Below are positions 12,060 to 22,459 of a DNA stretch of 64,000 bases, in pieces. Made by a program: the position numbers and the translations under genes. Position 1 is the stretch's first letter; every line of letters starts with the position of its first letter. The stretch is from Hippasteria phrygiana (lineage: Eukaryota; Echinodermata; Asteroidea; Valvatida; Goniasteridae): the NCBI GenBank assembly GCA_037893225.1, contig JAZGUH010000222.1, forward strand, positions 558,001-622,000, read 5' to 3'. Under the pieces are notes generated by a model. That model was not told the origin of the DNA. It was given only the letters and a program-made list of their open reading frames with translations, and searched no databases.

Positions 12060-13156
12060 CACACACCCTGGCCTCCGCGGTCGGCTGGCAGCTAGGTCAA
12101 TTGAAACCAATTTGGCTGAGCACCAGATCCAGACGGGAGATGCACCCCCCATTCGGCAACCCGTCCGGAGGATGCCAGTCCGTAAGCGCAGAGAAGCGGA
12201 GGGACGTAACTGGGGAAGATGCTACAGGATGGTGGTCCTTGTGAAGAAAAAGGATGGGACCCTCAGATTTTGCGTTGACTACCGGAAGTTGAATGACGTG
12301 AGGGCCAAAACGCATATCCTATAGACTAATCCGACGAACAAAATTAGAAGCCTTCTTTGGGTACCCAATCGGGCGGTACTGCGCTCGCGCGCGCGTCATA
12401 CGCGTGCTTTCATTTGAGGCGCGTGTTTACTTTAGCAATCCTATTGGTCAAAGGCGCACTGAGTGCGCGCGTATGACGAGCGCGCGTGTATGGTACCGCT
12501 CGATTGGGTACCCAAAGATGGCTTCTAATTTTGTTCGTCGGATTAGTCTATATACCCCGGATCGTAGACAATCTAGATGCCCTTAAGTGGGCCTAAATGG
12601 TTCATTATGCTGGACCTGGCCAGTGGCTACTGGCAAGTTAGCATGGACCCAAAAGTGGGCTATCGGGTTGTGCAACGCGCCGGCCACCTTTGAACGTTTG
12701 ATGGAAAGGGTGTTGGCTGGTCTGCAGTTGCAAGCAGAGGTCGTGTACCCGAAGACTGATTTCGAGGAGCATTACCAGCGGCTGACCAGCCTGACCTCCA
12801 TTCTTGACCGGTTCCGGGCGGCAGGCCTAAAGCTTAAACCCCAAAAGTGTTACCTCTTCAAGACCCAGGTGTCCTTCCTGGGCCATCTGGTGTCGGCTGG
12901 TGGGGTACAAACAGACCCGGCGAAGGTGGAATCCGTCCGACGTTGGCCTCAGCCGGCCAATCTGAAACAGGTTAGGAGCTTTCTAGGGCTGACCTCCTAC
13001 TATCGCCGCTTCATCAAGAACTTCGTGGAGATTGCACGACCACTGCATGCCCTGACCAACAAAGACATAAAGGCGTTTGCATGGACAGATGCCTGTCGAG
13101 AAGCATTCGAACAACTCAAGGATGTGCCGACGACTGCCCTAGTCCTCCGCTACCCC
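12060..13156 (+). pseudogene. Ty3/Gypsy reverse transcriptase, broken
   Basis: The plus strand reads HQIQTGDAPPIRQPVRR, VVLVKKKDGTLRFCVDYRKLND, then, after an inserted MITE, LDLASGYWQV in a second frame, NAPATFERLMERVL, FEEHYQRL, GLKLKPQKCYLF, FLGHLVSAGGVQTDP and RSFLGLTSYYRRFI. These are the ordered RT blocks of a Gypsy pol. A deletion has removed the segment between motif A and the NAPATFE block. The expected YLDD catalytic box is also gone (VVYPKTDFEEH), so the enzyme cannot be active. RNase H and integrase follow beyond a second insertion, so 12060-16350 is one damaged element. Confidence 0.88.
12320..12552. mobile_element. MITE with TATAGACTAATCCGACG ends inside the Gypsy RT
   Basis: The ends TATAGACTAATCCGACGAAC and its inverse match over more than 50 bases, including a GGGTACCCAATCG block. 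The middle is rich in CGCGCG. Removing it puts the RT reading frame back together across the junction with one TA. This fits a TA-target (Tc1/mariner-type) nonautonomous element that landed in the retroelement after it inserted. Confidence 0.85.
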
Positions 13157-14479
13157 CCCAGCAAACCATTTAACGTTTTCGGCACGTTTTCTGAACGTTT
13201 TCTTATGTTTTGCGGACGTTTCCAAAAAACGTTTTTTGGACGAAAGTTTGTGGACAGTTTTGGACGTTTTAAAAACGTAACTTTGTAACGTTCTAAGAAC
13301 GTTCTAATAACTTTCCCAGAACATAAAAAACGTATTAAAAACTTTACTAGATTTAAGCTACGTTACCGGATAGTAAGTGCAAATTTACAGAAATGAATGG
13401 AGTGGGAATCAGACTAAATAAAAGTATTACTTATTACACCCATGTGGGACCCTTTTGGGCAGGTCTGGGCTAGCCCAAAGTGGCCCCATCAGCCAAAACT
13501 GTATGGGGCCCATAATGGGCAACCCAATTGAAACCACTCAGTTGCCCATCAAAGGCCCAACAAGACCCCATTTGGGCTTTTGCTGGCTGGGATTATTATG
13601 GAAAGATACGATATATAAATCTACGAATGTATACAAATACTATAACCTACTACACACTACAAACTAAACATCGTCGTGAGTTACCTTTATATTCAACTTT
13701 TGCTGCCATGATGAAGTCATGGTTTTCCATGAACAATTACAATATTTGAATACAAAAGGAGATTTAATAAAACAAATCACCTATGTTTGCAAAAAAATCC
13801 ATATTTCTATGTAAAATTGTTTGAATAATTACACATTATGGTCAAGAAAGTGTGATTTTGGACTAAACACCAAAATTTTACATGACTTTTGTGTACACAA
13901 ATTTCCTCAGTTCTGATTGGTCAGTTGGTACGTCCAGAAAAAAAAACGTTTTTTAAACGTCACAAAAGAACGTTTTATGTTGGTACATTTTGCAACGTCC
14001 AAAAAACGTTACGCGAACGTTCTGAAAAAACCTACTTAAGACCTCCGAGTTATATACGTAAACTGAAACGTTTAAGACACGTTTTAAAAACGTTTTTGAA
14101 GACGAAGACGTAAGTAACCTATACAGAACCTAACCAAAACGTTTTTTAAACGTTTTGTGTTAGTTTCTGTACGTTTGAATTTAAAGTTTTTTAAACGTTC
14201 GGGGAAATACGTTTTTAAAACGTCACTAGAAGACCGTTTAATTTATGTACATTTTCTGACGTCCGAAAAACGTTTTTCAAACGTCGCAAAAGACCGTTTC
14301 ATGTAGGTACATTTTCTAACGTCCGCAAAACGTTGTTAGAACGTCCTGGAAAAACCTCTAAATTGTACGTAATCTGCAACGTTTTATACGCGTTTTAAAA
14401 ACGTCCTTTTGAGACGAAGACGTAAGTGACCTAGTAGAACCTAACCAAAACGTTTTTTGAACGTTTTGTGTTTGCTGGG
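13157..14479. mobile_element. AACGTT-array element with CCCAGCAAAC ends, inserted in the Gypsy element
   Basis: The left end CCCAGCAAACC is inverted at the right end (GTGTTTGCTGGG). The interior is packed with AACGTTTT / AAAACGTT words: 13170-13340 and 13940-14470 each hold many copies at irregular spacing. A central block (13440-13600) of repeated TGGGCC / GGCCCA words looks like a second nested palindromic repeat. The Gypsy RT tail (RYPP) ends at its left border and RNase H begins at its right border, so it interrupts one pol gene. No transposase is visible. Confidence 0.75.
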
Positions 14480-14895
14480 CCAGACTCGACGAGATCTACA
14501 TCTTGGACACCGATGCCAGCCATTGCACCATTGGGGCTGTTCTCAAAAAGTCGGAAGAAGAAGAACAAGTGATCGCCTACGGCAGCCGTGTTTTAAGCAA
14601 GTCGGAGCGCAACTATTGCACTACAAGGAAGGAACTCCTGGCAGTTGTCCACTTTGTCCACTACTTCAAACACTATTTGCTCGGCAAGCGGTTCCTGCTT
14701 TGGACGGACCATGGGTCTTTAAGATGGTTGTTCCAGTTCATGGAGCCGGAGGGCCAAGTGGCGAGGCGGATTCAGCGCATGGGGTACTTTGAATTCGACG
14801 TTGAGCACCGCGTGGGGAGGAAACACACAAATGCAGATGCGCTGTCCAGAGTTCCATGTGGCCAGTGTGGGAGGTCCCTTAATGAACAGCGCTAG
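14480..14895 (+). pseudogene. Ty3/Gypsy RNase H, continuation of the pol at 12060-13156
   Basis: It reads LDTDASHCTIGAVL, VIAYGSRVLSKSERNYCTTRKELLAVV, WTDHGSLRWL and VEHRVGRKHTNADALSRVPC. The catalytic Asp of DTDAS, Glu of RKELLA and Asp of TDH are all present. The frame is intact over about 130 residues. The ADALSR box and the linker to integrase follow at 14900-15240, a GC-rich linker with no recognised motif. Confidence 0.9.
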
Positions 14896-15237
14896 CAGGA
14901 GTGTTACCGCCAGTCCGTTAGAGAAAACGTCCGATTCTTGCTGTATGCTGCAGCATCCAACGGAGAGGAAGGAGAACACCGAGAGTCAACAGCATTCGCC
15001 AATGAATAAAGTCGTAGCCGAGAACGACATGGCAGGGACAGCAAGCGGCGTCAAATGGCTGATCATGGCGTGGGGTATTTCCAAAACCCAATTAGCACAG
15101 GAAGAGGATCCTAAGATGGCTGAAGAAGGGGGGGGGGGACCCACGACCAACCTGGAGGGAAGTTTCGGCGCTGGATGAGGGGACCAAGTTCTGGTGGGCT
15201 AAGTTAGACACACCTCGGCTACTGAGTTGATGGAGTT

Positions 15238-16350
15238 TTGAAGGTCAAGTGGGAAAACGGGCGTAGATCAACCTGGAAAGTGGTAGTCCCCCAGGCAAAG
15301 GTTGCTGACATTTTATGCCTAGCACATGACGACAGGACATCTGGTCATCTGGGGACAACCAGAATGGTGGCCCGTCTACGGGAAGCATCTGTCTACTGGA
15401 GACCAATGAAACGTCAGGCTGAGGAATGGTGCCGAAAATGTCACAAGTGTGGATCTAAGAAAGCTCCTCCAAACCACAACAGGCTCCCCTTCAACAGTAC
15501 ATGGTGGGAGCCCCTATGGAGCGCATCGCCATCGACATACTGGAATGCTTCCAAGGACCAAGTCAGGCAACACGAGCATCATGGTCGTCGCCGACTACTT
15601 CACCAAATGGGTCGAGGCATTCGCTATCCCAGACAAGACCTCCGAGAGAGTAGCCCGAGTTTTGGTCGAGCAGGTCATCACTTGGTTTGGGCCCCCTTGA
15701 GATTCACAAAAACCAGGGGCGGGAGTTTGAAACAGCGCTGTTCCAAGGTGTCGGGTGTGCACAAGACACGGACTACTCCATTTCACCCCTAATCTGATGG
15801 TATGGTGGAGCGGTTTAATCGCACTCTTAAGACCATGCTCAGCGTCTTTGTAAGGGAGAGATAAGACGATTGGGATGAACACCTGCCATACCTGACGATC
15901 AGGTGGCTTACCGTTTGGCCCAACATGAGAGCACTAAATAAGATGACACCAATGCTCATGCTCGGCAGGGAAGTTGGCCTGCCTTTGGACCTGGTGTTTG
16001 GGCCCCTGGAGAGGAGACGGATGCCCCCACTGACCCGCACGAGTATGCACAACAGCTACGGGAGAAAATAACGAATGCCCACGAATTTGCCAGAAGTCTC
16101 CCGAGGACGAGCCAACTGCACCAGAAAAAGTGCTACGCAGGATGCAAGGACGTTGCTACGAACCTGGACACCCTGTCTGCTCTATACCCCAAAAGAAAGG
16201 TTGGGCGAGCTCCCAAACTCCAGTGCTGGTGGGACGGGCCGTTCGTGGTGTTGTCACGGGTTGATAACGTGACGTATAGGATTCAGAGGTCGCCTCGTTC
16301 CAAACCCAAGGTGGTCCACTATGCGTACGGGTATTATATGGGGGCGCCGG
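15238..16350 (+). pseudogene. Ty3/Gypsy integrase, frameshifted
   Basis: The zinc-binding HHCC module is readable (AHDDRTSGHLG...CRKCHKCGSKK). The catalytic core follows in shifting frames: MVVADYFTKWVEAFAIPDK near 15580, then a DQGREFE-like segment, and DGMVERFNRTLKTML near 15800. The C-terminal GPY-like module (KVGRAPKLQCWWDGPFVVL...VTYRIQRSP) lies at 16195-16300. At least three frameshifts or stops break it, so it is dead. The element appears to run out near 16350, where another repeat begins. Confidence 0.88.
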
Positions 16351-16446
16351 GGCGCCATGGGGGGCGCCATGCCGGCTTGTGCAGGCAAGCGAAATGGAAA
16401 CAAGAGGCTTGTGCAGCCAAGCATAACGTACACAATATCCCGATTT
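16335..16446. repeat. Dispersed repeat shared with 59651-59745
   Basis: Both places read GGGGCGCCGGGGCG-like sequence, then AAGCGAA...AAACAAGAGGCTTGTGCA and GCCAAGCATAACGTACACAA, ending in CCC. The order and spacing are the same. At 59.6 kb a 10-bp tandem array precedes it. Confidence 0.75.
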
Positions 16447-16489
16447 AGCTTCCCGCAACAATTATTTTGGGGCAAATAAGAGTCCTCGG

Positions 16490-16790
16490 AGGGGGCGGTG
16501 TAGCGTGGAGCCAGTCAGTCGACTGGGGGCGCTGTTTCATTTTTGTGTTGGGGCAGATGCCCCTACCAGAATGGCTGGAAAACCCGGTCTTGGGTGCCAT
16601 TTTTGTTTTGTATGATAGCGTCAGTTGAGTCTTGACATTTCTTTTCGTTATTGAACGACAGGTGCGCTCATTGAGCGCCCTGCGTAACTCTATTGTTACG
16701 CACCAGTGCCTCGATCTGGCTATATAGCTAGTGCATTTCACATTTTTCGTTCTTCTCGGTTTGAGTACCGGAACCTCGCTTTACTGCAGT
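16490..16790 (+). other. Possible terminal repeat of the DIRS-like element, or spacer
   Basis: A GC-mixed stretch with a TATA-like GGCTATATAGC at 16719-16729, about 75 bases before the gag-like coding similarity. It may be a terminal repeat with promoter, but no second copy is visible to prove this. Confidence 0.3.
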
Positions 16791-17420
16791 ACGTATGGAG
16801 TCTTATTCCACCATGTTTAACGAAGAACAAGCCTCAAATCGCGACATTTTGGCCGCGATACACTCCCTCCACAGAAGGTCGCTTCAACTACCAAGAAACA
16901 GAAAACATCGGAAACTTCAGTACCTCTTAAAAGTGACGGAAACAGAGAGCAGTTTCAACACTGTGAACAAATTCAACTACTGCTTGAAAACGCATTGGAA
17001 TCTCTGGAATCCGCCGACCTTATCACCACAAAGACCACGTTGAACGAAGCCGTCAAGAAACGTTAAAAGCTGATTAAACTGGCAGACCGCTCGCCCCACG
17101 GCTGGTCGACTCGGACGACGAAAAGTGTCTATGGAAGGCGGAAAAGTCAGCCGCAAGCAAAAAATCAGAGGCAGCCAAGAAGTTCAAAGGCACAGCTAAA
17201 CATGTGTCTCCCCCGTCACGGTTTTCTGCTGGCCCTCCTGGTCAGTACAATTTTCGTCGCTTTCCTGGAGGACCCTGGTCGACCTAACATCGACACAAGA
17301 ACCTGTTTCCAGTGCGGCATCAGCGGCCACGTTCGCTCAAACTGCCCAGCGCTCAAGGCCATACGAGCGGCTCCAACCGGAAACCCTTGCCTTCGCCTCT
17401 ATCTGACTCGAAGTCGGCAC
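16790..17420 (+). pseudogene. DIRS-like retroelement gag, decayed
   Basis: Across frames it reads a leucine-rich LLENALESLESADLITTKTTLNE segment, a KLIKLADRSPHGW segment, a lysine-rich AEKSAASKKSEAAKK stretch and a zinc-knuckle (CFQCGISGHVRSNCP). This combination is characteristic of Gag proteins of DIRS-type tyrosine-recombinase retroelements in corals, fish and echinoderms. Several stops and shifts are present. A DIRS RT fragment and a tyrosine recombinase follow on the same strand. Confidence 0.65.
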
Positions 17421-17529
17421 ACAGGAGCTCAAAATTTCCGAAACACGACAGTCGAATACCAGCAGGTGTGAAAGGTAAATTTCCTTGGCAAATCCCCTGG
17501 TCATCGATACCATTTTACATGGTTACAAA

Positions 17530-17930
17530 ATTCCCTTTGTTTAAAATCCTACACCATTCTATTCTAAGAATAATCACAGCAGTTCGATCCACGCAGATTT
17601 CGTAGAAACTGCCATTTCCGAATTGATTCATAAACACTGCGTGATCGAGGTAGCATCCCGCCCTTATTGCTGTAACCCTTTAACGTAAAGTTACGCTTAG
17701 TGCTCGACCTTCGCCGCCCCAATAAGTTTGTTTTGGCTTCCCCCCTCTAAGTACAAAGACCTCGCCCACATTTCACAAAATCTTGACACCAATCAGTTTT
17801 ATTTGTCTTTTATTTTGAGTCCGGTTATCACCACATAGATATTTATGAACCTCATCAGCAATTCCTTGGTTTTTCTTGGAATCGATGGAACTCTTATTGT
17901 TCCTAGATGGCCTTCATCCCATTTTTGGCC
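17530..17930 (+). pseudogene. DIRS-like reverse transcriptase N-terminal fragment
   Basis: Shifting frames read ISELIHKHCVIEVASRPYCCNP, then a KLRLVLDLRRPNK-like piece, a YKDLAHISQ piece and a SGYHHIDIYEPHQQFLGFSW-like piece. These are the first RT blocks typical of DIRS and Ngaro elements. The catalytic centre is missing because unrelated insertions begin at 18028. Confidence 0.6.
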
Positions 17931-18035
17931 CACAATCTGCTCTGATGACTTACACTTGCACTGTCATATCCATGACTGGAAGTTGATGAATATATCTTTC
18001 TCACCACCATCTTTAGGACCACAGTCTCCTGCAGG

Positions 18036-18273
18036 CAGTGGCGTAGCCAAGGGGGGGGGGGGGGGGGGGGGGGGGGGCAAGGGGGGGGGGGGGGGGGGGG
18101 GGCAAGGGGGGGGGGCAACTGCCCCCCTGTGGAAACTCTTGCCCCCCCTCTTGCCCCCCTCTGGAAAATTGGGATATGCGTTACTATATGCGTTACTATA
18201 GCGAATTTCCCCCCTTGAAAATAGCCATGCCCCCTGTTTTCCACCCTCTATGAAGAGCCTGGCTACGCCACTG
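18036..18273. mobile_element. hAT-like MITE with CAGTGGCGTAGCC ends and poly-G interior
   Basis: The terminal inverted repeat is CAGTGGCGTAGCCAAG at the left and CTTGGCTACGCCACTG-like at the right. It is flanked by CCTGCAGG (18028-18035) and CCTGCAGT (18274-18281), a 7/8 match to an 8-bp target duplication as hAT elements make. The interior has long G runs at 18051-18117 facing C-rich DNA. Confidence 0.8.
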
Positions 18274-18859
18274 CCTGCAGTTAGCTGGAGGCAGTAACGA
18301 CTGGGTCGGTTAATTTTCCGCCCCATCTTGGTGAGTCTGCCGGGAGCCGGCTCCGAGGGTGGAGGGATGGCCTGTCCATCATCTCCCGCCGTCTCGCCGG
18401 GCTCGGCCCTTGGCTCGTCCTGCACGCCGGTCGCCGTCGCCGTCGTTACCGTGGGTGGTGGTGTTCCCCCTCCTCGCGGACTCGGGGCAACTCTGATGTT
18501 GTGGCCTTCCCCGTCATCCGGGTGGTCGTCCGGGGAAGCCGTGGTCGGCGGTTCCGTCCCCATTCCCTCTGATCGGTCCGGAGTTGATGGGGCCCCTCTA
18601 CGGGGGCGCTGTCCTTCTCCGCTAGGGGTCCGCGAGCAGCACGCTTCCACCAGTCCACGTCGGCGTCGCCCCGGTATGGCTTCAGCCGGTTGTAGCGGAC
18701 CATCTTGGCTTTGGCCCGGGGGGACTTCTGGACCCGGTACGTGACGTCACCCATCCTCTTCATCACCTGCACCCTTGCGACCATCGGTCTGGCCTGAGCA
18801 GTCAGCTCTCCGCTTGGGTCCTGGCATCTCGGCATTGCTCCTGTCAGTCCCCGTTGCCG

Positions 18860-20612
18860 GTCGGGAGCCGACCGCCGCCTAGGGCAGTGCCGCCGGATGT
18901 GTCCGAATTTGTGACACCGGTAGCGCTCCACTTGGGGGCGGGCGATCCCGGCAGCCGGCTTGTGTTCCTCGGCTGGATGTTGGGCTACCAGCCGAACGTC
19001 CTTGGTCCCTGGCCTCCCCCTCTTCTGCGCCTGTGATTTGAGAAAGGCCTCCATCTCGGCCGCAAAGGTGACTGCCTCGGTCAATGTCGTCGCTTTCCTG
19101 GAGAAGATGTGGAGTTGCAACTGCTCATTCCCCAGTGCGTCGCGAAAGGCCTCCACCGCCATATCTTCGCGGGCCTGCGTTGGTAGCTTTGGGTAGCTCG
19201 TAGACTAACCACCGAATTGATTGCCCCAAGCTACCAAGTGACTCACCGCTGTCTTTCATGCGCATAGACAATTGCGCCCGGTGTAATGGGATCTGGGCGG
19301 CCTCCCCGAACCGTTGTTCGAAATTCTCGAGGATGGAGGCGTATTCCGTTCGCGCCTCCGGTGCCATATCCGCCAATGCCTCCTGAGCTGTGCCCCTCAA
19401 ATAAGAAGCCAGGAACATCGCCTTCTCGGCCTCGCTCCAGTGGTTGACCGCCGCGACGCTCTCGAAATGGATCAGGTAGTCGGACCACGACGAGCCCCCG
19501 TCGAACCTGTCGGGAAGCATCACGGGCCTCCGACCCCCCGGGTCGAGTTGCCTAGGCCCCACGGTCTCCTTTCTCGTTCCGGGCGGCGATGTGACCTCCC
19601 CCGCCGGTCCGACGGCCCCGCGAACACCCGGGGTAACTTGCTGGCCCACGGCGGTGGATGGCGCATCGGTCCCGCACGGTGGCTCCGGGTGGCGCCTCCC
19701 CGCGACACCGAGTCCCTCCTTCCGGCTGGCCGGCCCCACATCGCAGGCTCCCATGCAGAGCGGCTCTGCCCCATTGACTCCCGTGCGGAGCGGCTCTCCT
19801 CCATAGACTCCCACGCGGAGCGGCTCTGCCCCATCGACTCCCGTGCGGAGTGCCTCTCCTCCATAGACTCCCACGCGGAGCGGCTCTGCTCCATTGACTC
19901 CCGTGCGGAGCGCCTCTCCTCCATAGACTCCCAAGCGGATCGGCTCTGCTCCATTGACTCCCTGTGCGGAGCGCCTCTCTTCCATAGACTCCCGTGCGGA
20001 GCTTCTCTCCTCCATAGACTCCCGTGCGGAGCGCCTCTCCTCCATAGACTCCCACGCGGAGCGACTCGGCGGCGTTCCGAGTGGAACGCAGCGTTTGCCC
20101 CGTCGCCGCGCACAGCGCAGGGCGGCCCCCGCGAGGCCCAGCACCCGGCGCGCTGGGACAGGGGTCGTGGGGTGTCCCACAGTGAAGCCCAGTCCCCGTC
20201 ACACCGGCCGGTGCGATTTGGCAACGTTCCGGGTGGAACGGAGCGTCTGTCACCCCGACGTCGGCGGCGTGGGACGGTTCACCGAGGGACCCATAGCTAG
20301 TCTGGGGGAATTGATACAGATGGAACATGGAATGCAACAAAATCGCCCTCCCTGGTCTACAATCTCTGCCTTCCCATCCCCCCCGTCCTTCCACATGAGA
20401 GATTCCGATCCCGGTGACCCCCCAGTCTCCCTCTTATCCCAAGGAAGACTACCTTGATCATCCCTGAAGAAGGATTCCAACTCACTCAGGGTGACGAACC
20501 GTCCGCCATTCTTATCTCCCGGTTGGCCTGTGCTCTGTGGAGCTGTATCCCAGTCCGTGTCCGCGCCGTGTGGCGAGTCGGACACCAGACTATCCCTACT
20601 CGATTTATCCAT
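18860..20612 (-). pseudogene. Gypsy Gag of the deletion derivative
   Basis: The likely start is MDKSSRDSLVSD (ATG at 20612-20610). A serine/glutamate-rich repeat region follows (about ten 30-bp units at 19740-20068). The capsid-like segment reads PDRFDGGSSWSDYLIHFE, WSEAEKAMFLASYLRGTAQEAL, LENFEQRFG and LHRAQLSMRMKDSGESL, then, after a frameshift at about 19200, MAVEAFRDALGNEQLQLHI. A zinc-knuckle remnant, YRCHKFGHIRRHC, lacks the first expected Cys. The order and motifs fit Retrotrans_gag. Frameshifts make it non-functional as read. Confidence 0.75.
19740..20068. repeat. 30-bp tandem repeat array in gag
   Basis: About ten 30-bp units built on GACTCCC(GT/AC)GCGGAGCG then GCTCT. Two unit types alternate: one ends CTCCTCCATA and the other CTGCCCCATC or CTGCTCCATT. 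The array encodes repeated SRSAWESMEE-like peptides on the minus strand. Confidence 0.9.
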
Positions 20613-20676
20613 GCTGAACAAAACTCTGAGTTTTACCTGATTTTTTTCCTTCAGGTATCCAACTGCTGCCACCAAT

Positions 20677-20935
20677 GTAGCGTTGACCGTGCGCGGGACT
20701 ATTTCACACCTGAAGAACCAACTCCGGCACACTTTATCTGCGTTTGAGAGGCTCTACGCCGTTTATTCTAGCACAAAATCACACAAAGGCTGTACTGAGA
20801 TTTCTGGAATCGCACATTGCTTGTTGCTCATGGCAACCGGCCACTGCACGTGCGCCGCCCGGCAACGGGTCCCCTCGGTCGGCCAGCACTTGCATTTTAC
20901 TTATAACACATTGTGCATGATAATTCATCTGTAGC
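20677..20935 (-). other. Possible 5' LTR of the Gypsy derivative
   Basis: The segment starts TGTAGCG next to the putative primer-binding site and ends near the point where DIRS-like sequence resumes. No matching LTR was recognised at the other end (about 18290), so this is inferred from position only. Confidence 0.35.
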
Positions 20936-20984
20936 CATTAGCAGATTGGCGCTATTAAGTCGCCAGGCTGGTTTGTAGCCATAT

Positions 20985-21375
20985 TCCGCCTTGAAATTTG
21001 AGTCGGGCGTTTTTGCATTGTCCTTATCACAATTTTATACACGACCATTTGGCTCAGCGATATATAGATGCTCTAGGCGACCCTACAGAATTAACCTTGA
21101 TTCGCAGACTAATAACCACTTCCAAACAAGGCGTCATTCCTACACGTCATGGCTTAGGCTACACCAGAACTCGGGAAATTGTCCTTGAGGCCTTGCGTCC
21201 TTTTGTGCCTGATATCTCCCATTACGGCCTCCACAGCCTCAGGTCGGGTGGGGCATCCGCGGCAAGTAACGCTCATGTCCCGCCCGTATTAATATTTCGA
21301 CACGGCAGATGGCAAAGTGATAAATCTCGTAATATGTATATTCAGCCAACCCACCAAATTAACCTTGGTCTATAA
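20985..21375 (+). pseudogene. DIRS-like tyrosine recombinase (C-terminal part)
   Basis: The protein read here includes LGYTRTREIVLEALRPFVPD, then LHSLRSGGASAASN (the HxxR box), FRHGRWQSDKSRNMYI (the H/W box and the nucleophile Tyr). This is the C-terminal catalytic core of a tyrosine recombinase as carried by DIRS-type retroelements. The first catalytic Arg region is only partly present. It completes the plus-strand element whose gag and RT lie at 16.8-17.9 kb. Confidence 0.78.
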
Positions 21376-22270
21376 TTGACCGATATAGCAAAATTCTTGA
21401 CGAATTTTGTTGGTACAGTGAGATACAGAATTCCACTCGAAATTATTGATTTTCTTTTTGTAAAAAGTGTGTGAATTAAGTAAGAATAAATAAGCGAGTT
21501 TCCGCACTCGGCCGTATCCAATTCACCAAACCTTTGTGTTTAATCTTTTATTATTGTTTTCCTGAGGTACGTAAATATAGAAAAGAAATTTATTTTCTGA
21601 CGTAGGCACGTAGGAAGAAAACATGTTTTCCGAAGTAAGAAGTGCTATTTTTCTGTGCGTGAAAACTTGCTGGGTTGGTGTGAATCCTTCTGATTCAGAT
21701 GGAAACGTTTGGCCCCATTTGTCTCATAAAAGATTTGGCCCATGGATATGTGTACATGTATGTACGGGCCACCCATGTGCGTTTTCCTATACTTATGAGG
21801 ACCATGAATGGAACCCTTCTTTTGTTCCCTTTGTTTGTACTTTAACTTTTTCCGAACAGCTCCCATAAGGTTTGTAATTCTCCCGAGGACTCGGCCCAAG
21901 TCCTCGGTGTCATTGTTATCCCTAATCCCCCATTGTCCCAAGTCCTCTTTCGTATAGCCTATAACACACTCACACATGCATGCGGTTTGTGGTGTGTATA
22001 ACACCCGGGACATTTTGTCACGACTGAGTGTACCCAGGTCATTTCAGCCGCTAGATTTCATTGGTCAAGATTTTCATGTAATTCATTTTCCGACAAAACT
22101 ATGTAGCCAATCAACTAAAGTGTTATATCAAATGAAAGCTTATAATTTAGCCATTCATAAACCGTTTACCCCAAGACTGCCCGGCCACAAGGAAATGAGT
22201 GATGGCTTGGGGAAGAGGGGGCGGTACGGTAAAAGATGTTGTTTACGTCAACTCTCCGTGCAAAAATGTC
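21376..22270. other. No gene recognised
   Basis: The first 200 bases may be the 3' part of the DIRS-like element. The frames at 21623-21868 and 21976-22317 show no domains. No strong repeat is seen. Confidence 0.5.
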
Positions 22271-22275
22271 GAGTT

Positions 22276-22454
22276 CAGTGGCGGATCTACGGGGGGGGGG
22301 GGGTTTTGGGGGTTTAAACCCCCCCTTGGGCTGAGAAAAAAACATTAATAACCAGTGTCGGGTGTCGAAAAATCGGCACGATAAGGGTGTGTTTACCTCA
22401 GGTAAACCCCCCCCCCCCCCCCCCCCCCTTGGGTAAAACCTAGATCCGCCCCTG
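22276..22454. mobile_element. hAT-like MITE with CAGTGGCGGATCTA ends
   Basis: The ends CAGTGGCGGATCTACGG and its inverse (CTAGATCCGCCCCTG) frame poly-G (22291-22303) and poly-C (22408-22428) runs. GAGTT flanks both sides (22271-22275 and 22455-22459). CAG(G/T)GGCGGATCTAGG is a widespread hAT-type end. Confidence 0.8.
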
Positions 22455-22459
22455 GAGTT

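Larger units (their letters stand above)
18282..20676 (-). mobile_element. Ty3/Gypsy deletion derivative (gag fused to the integrase tail)
   Basis: Read on the minus strand it contains a leader, a complete-looking gag with a repeat-rich N-terminal part, a zinc knuckle, and then directly the C-terminal tail of integrase (VTYRVQKSPRAKAKMVRYNRLKPY near 18680-18740). Protease, RT, RNase H and the integrase core are missing. TTGGTGGCAGCAGTTGG at about 20657-20674 resembles a primer-binding site next to an LTR end (TGTAGCG at 20676 on the plus strand). It separates the two halves of the DIRS-like element, so it inserted later. Confidence 0.7.

Noticed and set aside
17845..18201. Glycine-rich and proline-rich open frames
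   Set aside because: They run through the poly-G core of a hAT-like MITE and have no domains.
19314..20457. Long plus-strand frames over the Gypsy gag
   Set aside because: They are antisense to gag and open because of high GC and the 30-bp repeats.
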